DNA from: Sarcocystis neurona
Lineage: Eukaryota; Apicomplexa; Conoidasida; Eucoccidiorida; Sarcocystidae
DNA: 64,000 nt
Direction: 5' to 3'
NCBI GenBank assembly: GCA_000727475.1
Contig: KL647291.1
Coordinates: 5,007,730 to 5,071,729, forward strand
The notes beneath the pieces are model-generated. The model ran no database searches and had not been told where the DNA came from. It saw only the letters and a list, made by a program, of their open reading frames with translations. Each line of letters opens with the position of its first letter. The first letter of the stretch is position 1. A program made the translations under genes and the position numbers. Positions 59,901 to 64,000 of the stretch are shown piece after piece.

Positions 59901-62900
59901 GGGGCAGTATTTCTGCTTGTGGACTGTTTCTGTGTAACCGGACATGTTGGTTTCTTGATTGACTGCTGCACAGTATCTGGGCCTGACTGTGGGACTACTT
60001 CTTGTGCAGCTGCTGGTCGTGAAACTCCTCAAAGAGTTGATTCCCGTGACGTTCCTGTTTGCGGGTCTGGTGACATCTGTGCTTTGTCTTGAGACACTGT
60101 ACGACGATATCCGTTCTTGTGTAAGTCCCCATTTTGTCTCTTGGTTGCATTCTGCATTGTCACTAGAACAGGATTTCCACTACCTCGAGCGTAGTCAACT
60201 CTTCGTGAAAACTTAACGCAGATGTTGAAAAGTACGAAGACAGTGTGGTGCACTTGTCCTGACGTACTCGCAGCTTTTGAAGTTGAGGCAGCAGGCGGTT
60301 GCCCAGCATCAGGACTCAGCAGTTATAGCCAGATTGTGGCACGGTAGCACCACAGGGAGCAGCACAGCCATCTGCGGCGTCAGCAGCAGCGGTGGCGGTC
60401 CCAAGTGTGCATAGATACAAAGTGCATACAGTAGTGCTACGCGTGTGTGTGCACAGCCTGTGCCCGCTGCCTCAGTGCGTCGTGTCCTCTTTTGGTGTGC
60501 TGGGTCCAGTCTGGAACACGCGCAGCTGATGGTGGAATGGCGACGGCAACTGTATCCGATATGCGATACAGAAACGGAACTGCGGAAACTTCTCGACATG
60601 GGAGTAATGTACTGGGTTGGCCGTGATGTCTCTTTGCGGCCTCTGCTCGTTGTGAGGTGAGGCTTCGTATGCACGTGTATATGTGTGCGCATGTATCTGT
60701 ATGACGCCTGTACCGTGTGTGTTTATGCGAGTTTACCTGTAGGAGTGTACGCGTACATCCGTATGACAGCACGTATCCACCCATCCCTCTGGTGAACATA
60801 CGATGTGCACGCCTGCCCTCACGAAGGTAGCGGGGTGCAGAAGAAGGGCTGGCAAGCGTATGGCGAAGAGGAATATGCCTCAGGCCGTCCTTTGTTTTTC
60901 GGTTCCAGGCTCTTTTCACGCACACATGCGGTATGTGTGAGACGTCTAAGTACACCTATACGTATCCTTTTACTTGCTGGGGTGCCTTACGTGGTCGTCT
61001 GCGGGCATCACGGCATGTGCGCGCGTGCGGCAGGTACTGCCTGTTATAAGACCAGTCAGGGGTGCAGGGCTCAGTGCCTTCTTTTAGCTACCGGTGTGTC
61101 TACTGTGACGTGATTGCGTGAGTAGGTGCGTATACGCACATACTTTCGCATTTATACACATGTCAACATTGCTCTCTATCTATCAACATATATATGTGTA
61201 CATCCAGTTGTAAGGAATGCACGTGGCTGCCGACGCGCGCTGGTGGGGACACACGTCTGCTTTTATTGTGCGTGACTTATACTGGGAATTCAGGCTATCT
61301 CGTCTTCCGAAAACGACGCCCCCTGAACTTTTCAAACGGCTGACTATTTTCTGTTTTGAGTGGTCGCTGCGATTCCTGAGTAAGCGGCCCTTTCCACCAG
61401 GATCTGTTCTTCACATGGCCACGTATGTTGCGAACCCGTGCACATATGTGCGAGAAGATCTTACGCCTCACTCCACAAGAGGCGGACGGTTCGACGCACT
61501 CGAAACAGCACCCCTGTACATTGACGCACGTACACCAATTCAGCGAACAACACGGGTACTTACATGGTAGAGCCTGCGAACGTGTGTTTGACTAGCGAAT
61601 TGAGGTTGGAAGACGCGTACCTCTGCGCGGGCACTACACAGGAGGCGTGGCTATCTTCACAGGATCCCGCGGTGTACTACCCGATCATAGGACAGTCTTC
61701 AGGTATTCTTTCTCCTTCACCGTGAGGCTTAGCAAGAGAGAAAGCGCTTTTGTCCGGCAGCGTACAGGTGTCGAAATCTGCTGTAGATGCTTATCGTTGT
61801 TTTCAGTGAGCAAGAAGAGGACACATGATGATACGTCGCGACCCCGCGTTGCCCCTGCTTGGCTCATATCCGACGGCGTCTGCTGCCGCTGGTCCGCCGT
61901 ACGAATCCGAGTTGGTTCGCGCCTGCTGCTTCTGCGGCCCCGAACATTATTGATTGTACTGCTGCTGCTGGGGCACCGTGATGTGGTTTGCCTTTCTCAC
62001 CTGCGACGGTGCTATGGAGTTTGCTGGCGCAGCCCCTCTTACATCCAAATTAGCCGTAGTAGCGCCCGCTTCTCTCTAGCTTCTCTGCAAGGTGCTATGC
62101 GACCGCCGCAACGCTTGAAGAGTGCTACGGAAGACGTGCTGATGAAAGTTGTCCACAGTGGCGTATGGCCTGCTTCCGCCGTGCTTGCTGCAGCTTCTGA
62201 GTCTCCGACTGCTTCGCTCTGATGCTGTGCGGCTACCGCGGGGTTTTTATGCTGCTGCACCTCTAGTCCTGCCGCTGTTGTTCTTGTCGGTGCGGAAAAC
62301 CACCGGAGTACGCGTGCGCCACTGTTACTTCTTGGCCTGGTGCTTTTTGCTGCAGTGGTGCCGGGGGTAGTAGAGACGTGTGTGGTACTCTTCGATGTGC
62401 GGACGGTGCCACTGCATCAGTTCCCCATCAGTGCGTTGACGGACATGGTCACCACCCTCACGAAGCAGTTCCCCTTCCGTCTGCATCGGATGTGGATTAT
62501 CAACGACTCGTTTTTTGTCCAGGTAAGGTGTCGCGCTTGTATTTACATTGTACCAACATTTCGGGCATTGCTGAGAGGCAGGATCTCATCCGGGCTTCCC
62601 TGTGCCTACAGCCATGCGTGCACACGCGTGTACGCATGCGTACACGCGTGTGCACATATCTAGACTGGGTATGCTTACTTGAAAAAGTCTGCCTGTCTTC
62701 CACGTAGTGTAAAGCTTCCAACAATTTTTCATGACATGGGGGTGACTGCCTCTGCAGGTGTACAGTACGGGGTGTTCTGTGGCTGTCCGCGTCCGGCTCA
62801 CGTGCCAGGTGGAGTAGTATCATTTCTGACTTTTCGTCTGTACATACTCACGTGCTTGTTCATACGTGCGTGCGCAACTGCAAGCGGGCGTGCGTGAATC

Positions 62901-64000
62901 CGACAGAGTTCGCGGATGACCTTGCAGTTCCTCCAGCTACTGTCACCAGGTATGTGTGTGTCAACCGACTTCTGACGCTGGCGCTGGGGGGGAGATTGAC
63001 AGGATTCGAAAGACTACTAGTCGAGGTACGGGCATGGCGCCTGTACGCCTGCGGCGGTGCTCACGCACACGTAAATTTTTAGAGTTCGTCACACGTGCCG
63101 ATGTGATACCTTGATATCTGTGGGTGCGAGGTACCTGACAGTCTCTCTGTGTCTCTGGGTGTAGCGTTCTGCGTTTTCATATTTACACATGTGTTGCGGC
63201 TTTTTAAAGACGCTTTGCTACCTGTTAGTGGGAAAAGGGCAGGCTAGAGAACGCCATGTTTTATGCACACACGCACGCCGTCCTAATTAATATACGCCGG
63301 CACCTACAGTTAGAAATACGTGGATGGCTCTTGAATGCGGTGTGAAGACACATGCGTGCCCCCACGGCGGGTTGTGCTTTCCCTCGCAGACGGCGTGGAA
63401 CATTGTGAAGCAGTTTTTGACGGACGTGCAGCAGCAGAAGATCAGATTTTACCGGTGAGTTTCACCAGCGACATTACGTACACGCTGTAAACTCAACAGA
63501 CATACAGATATATATATATACATACAAGTGAAGATATGTCTTTCTTTCCGTCTGTCGTTAACTTCACATGTGTGTACGTGTGTATATATATGTGTATGCA
63601 TGCATGTACGTGTGTACATACGCACCGATACATTGTAAGGAGATCCCATGTATGTTGTGGAAACTCCCTATGTGCAAAAGCCCCGATCTATACCCAGCAG
63701 TGTCAGGTACGGCGACTGGGAGAAGAAATATACAGCGGCTGCGTGTGTCTACGGCTCGTCCTGCACTGCACCTGTGTTCATGTGCGTATCGCTAGCACCG
63801 TCGCCTACTCACGTGCACCCTCAGAGACGCGCGACTCCCCGAGTGGATGTCAGCACACGTGAGTGTAGCGCATTGCCTTCTCGCTTCACGGCAAATAGAC
63901 ACACTGAGAGACGTCGCTGCCAGGTACGCAGGCATGGCCACCAGCGCATGTATTTTCTCTTCTTGCGTGCTTGCCTATGTATGCAGGTGCACACGTACAC
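56920..64000 (+). CDS. CRAL-TRIO (Sec14-like) lipid-binding protein, 3' end missing
   Basis: CRAL-TRIO proteins carry phosphatidylinositol, phosphatidylcholine or other small lipids in a hydrophobic pocket and act in membrane trafficking and lipid signalling. Six exons join in phase: 56920-57537, 58932-59119, 60510-60656, 61294-61379, 62356-62522 and 63390-63454, giving 423 codons before an open phase-2 donor. Residues 1-125 are Ala/Pro/Ser/Thr-rich low complexity. The helical CRAL-TRIO N-terminal segment reads VLRLVWFCKRKYPEEAINKS then AQLMVEWRR. The lipid-binding domain follows: LLDMGVMYWVGRDVSLRPLL, then FCFEWSLRFL, VVETCVVLFDVRTVPLHQFP, HRMWIINDSFFVQ and TAWNIVKQFL. The C-terminal part, including the usual YGG-type element, is not secured; an exon near 63700-63923 is possible, or the gene runs past 64000. 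Introns reach 1.4 kb. A start upstream of 56920 in the same frame is possible. Confidence 0.86.
60666..60696. repeat. 31-bp alternating purine-pyrimidine tract beside a splice donor
   Basis: Alternation is unbroken for 31 bases starting nine bases after the donor at 60657 in the CRAL-TRIO gene. It belongs to the same class of tract as those at 263, 62618 and 63565. Confidence 0.75.
62618..62655. repeat. Perfect 38-bp palindrome of alternating purine-pyrimidine
   Basis: The segment equals its own reverse complement with no spacer, centred on TACGCATGCGTA with arms GTGCACACGCGTG and CACGCGTGTGCAC. Purine-pyrimidine alternation is unbroken and extends from 62613 to 62659. It lies in the intron between the fifth and sixth CRAL-TRIO exons, about 100 bases after the donor. 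Confidence 0.95.
63565..63625. repeat. 61-bp uninterrupted alternating purine-pyrimidine tract
   Basis: Every step from 63565 to 63625 alternates purine and pyrimidine, mixing TG, TA, CA and CG dinucleotides. It is not a simple single-motif microsatellite. It lies about 110 bases after the donor of the last secured CRAL-TRIO exon. Confidence 0.9.

Noticed and set aside
59959..60216. A hydrophobic plus-strand frame that looks like a transmembrane protein
   Set aside because: It falls in the 59120-60509 intron of the CRAL-TRIO gene. Direct joining of 59119 to 60510 keeps the phase and restores the conserved CRAL-TRIO N-terminal helix pair.
61647..62222. A 191-codon plus-strand frame
   Set aside because: It lies in the intron 61380-62355 of the CRAL-TRIO gene. 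The flanking exons join exactly in phase, and the frame is Ser/Leu/Arg-rich over CTG-rich DNA with no domain.

Overview
The window looks like nuclear DNA from a coccidian apicomplexan. The genes have many exons with GT-AG introns, and the intergenic spacers are long. Three genes encode secreted PAN/Apple-domain proteins of the kind known from coccidian micronemes. Degenerate GCT/CAG triplet tracts give Ala-rich protein segments, and the introns are rich in alternating purine-pyrimidine microsatellites. The genus cannot be fixed from sequence alone; Eimeriidae and Sarcocystidae both remain possible. All gene models below were assembled by eye from reading frame, splice phase and family conservation.

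Layout. From about 0.4 to 4.4 kb (+) lies most of a Pelota/Dom34 ribosome-rescue gene; its first coding exons are unresolved or lie off the left edge. From 7.6 to 9.6 kb (+) is a complete four-exon gene for cytosolic ribosomal protein L12 (uL11). From 12.5 to 32.7 kb (+) is a spaced cluster of three PAN/Apple genes with about seven, two and eleven domains. All three share one architecture: a short first exon that encodes only a signal peptide, a phase-2 intron, then the domain exon or exons. The third ends inside a minisatellite made from its own last coding segment. From 33.3 to 38.1 kb there is repeat-rich, GCT-rich DNA with no gene I can support. From 38.1 to 44.4 kb (+) is a PTC7-type PP2C phosphatase with a very long low-complexity N-terminal extension. 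From 47.4 to 49.0 kb (-) is an intronless gene for mitochondrial ribosomal protein L2. From 49 to 56.9 kb only weak candidates are visible, including a possible four-exon 106-residue gene on the minus strand. From 56.9 kb to the right edge (+) is a CRAL-TRIO (Sec14-like) lipid-binding protein that runs toward or off the window end.

Functionally this is a mixture of housekeeping genes (translation, ribosome rescue, mitochondrial ribosome, phosphatase, lipid transfer) flanking a lineage-specific array of secreted adhesin-like genes. No tRNA, rRNA, CRISPR array or intact transposon was recognised. The most unusual points are the PAN cluster and its gene-derived 3' minisatellite, and two DNA-structure candidates in the CRAL-TRIO gene region: a perfect 38-bp palindrome and a 61-bp uninterrupted purine-pyrimidine alternation.
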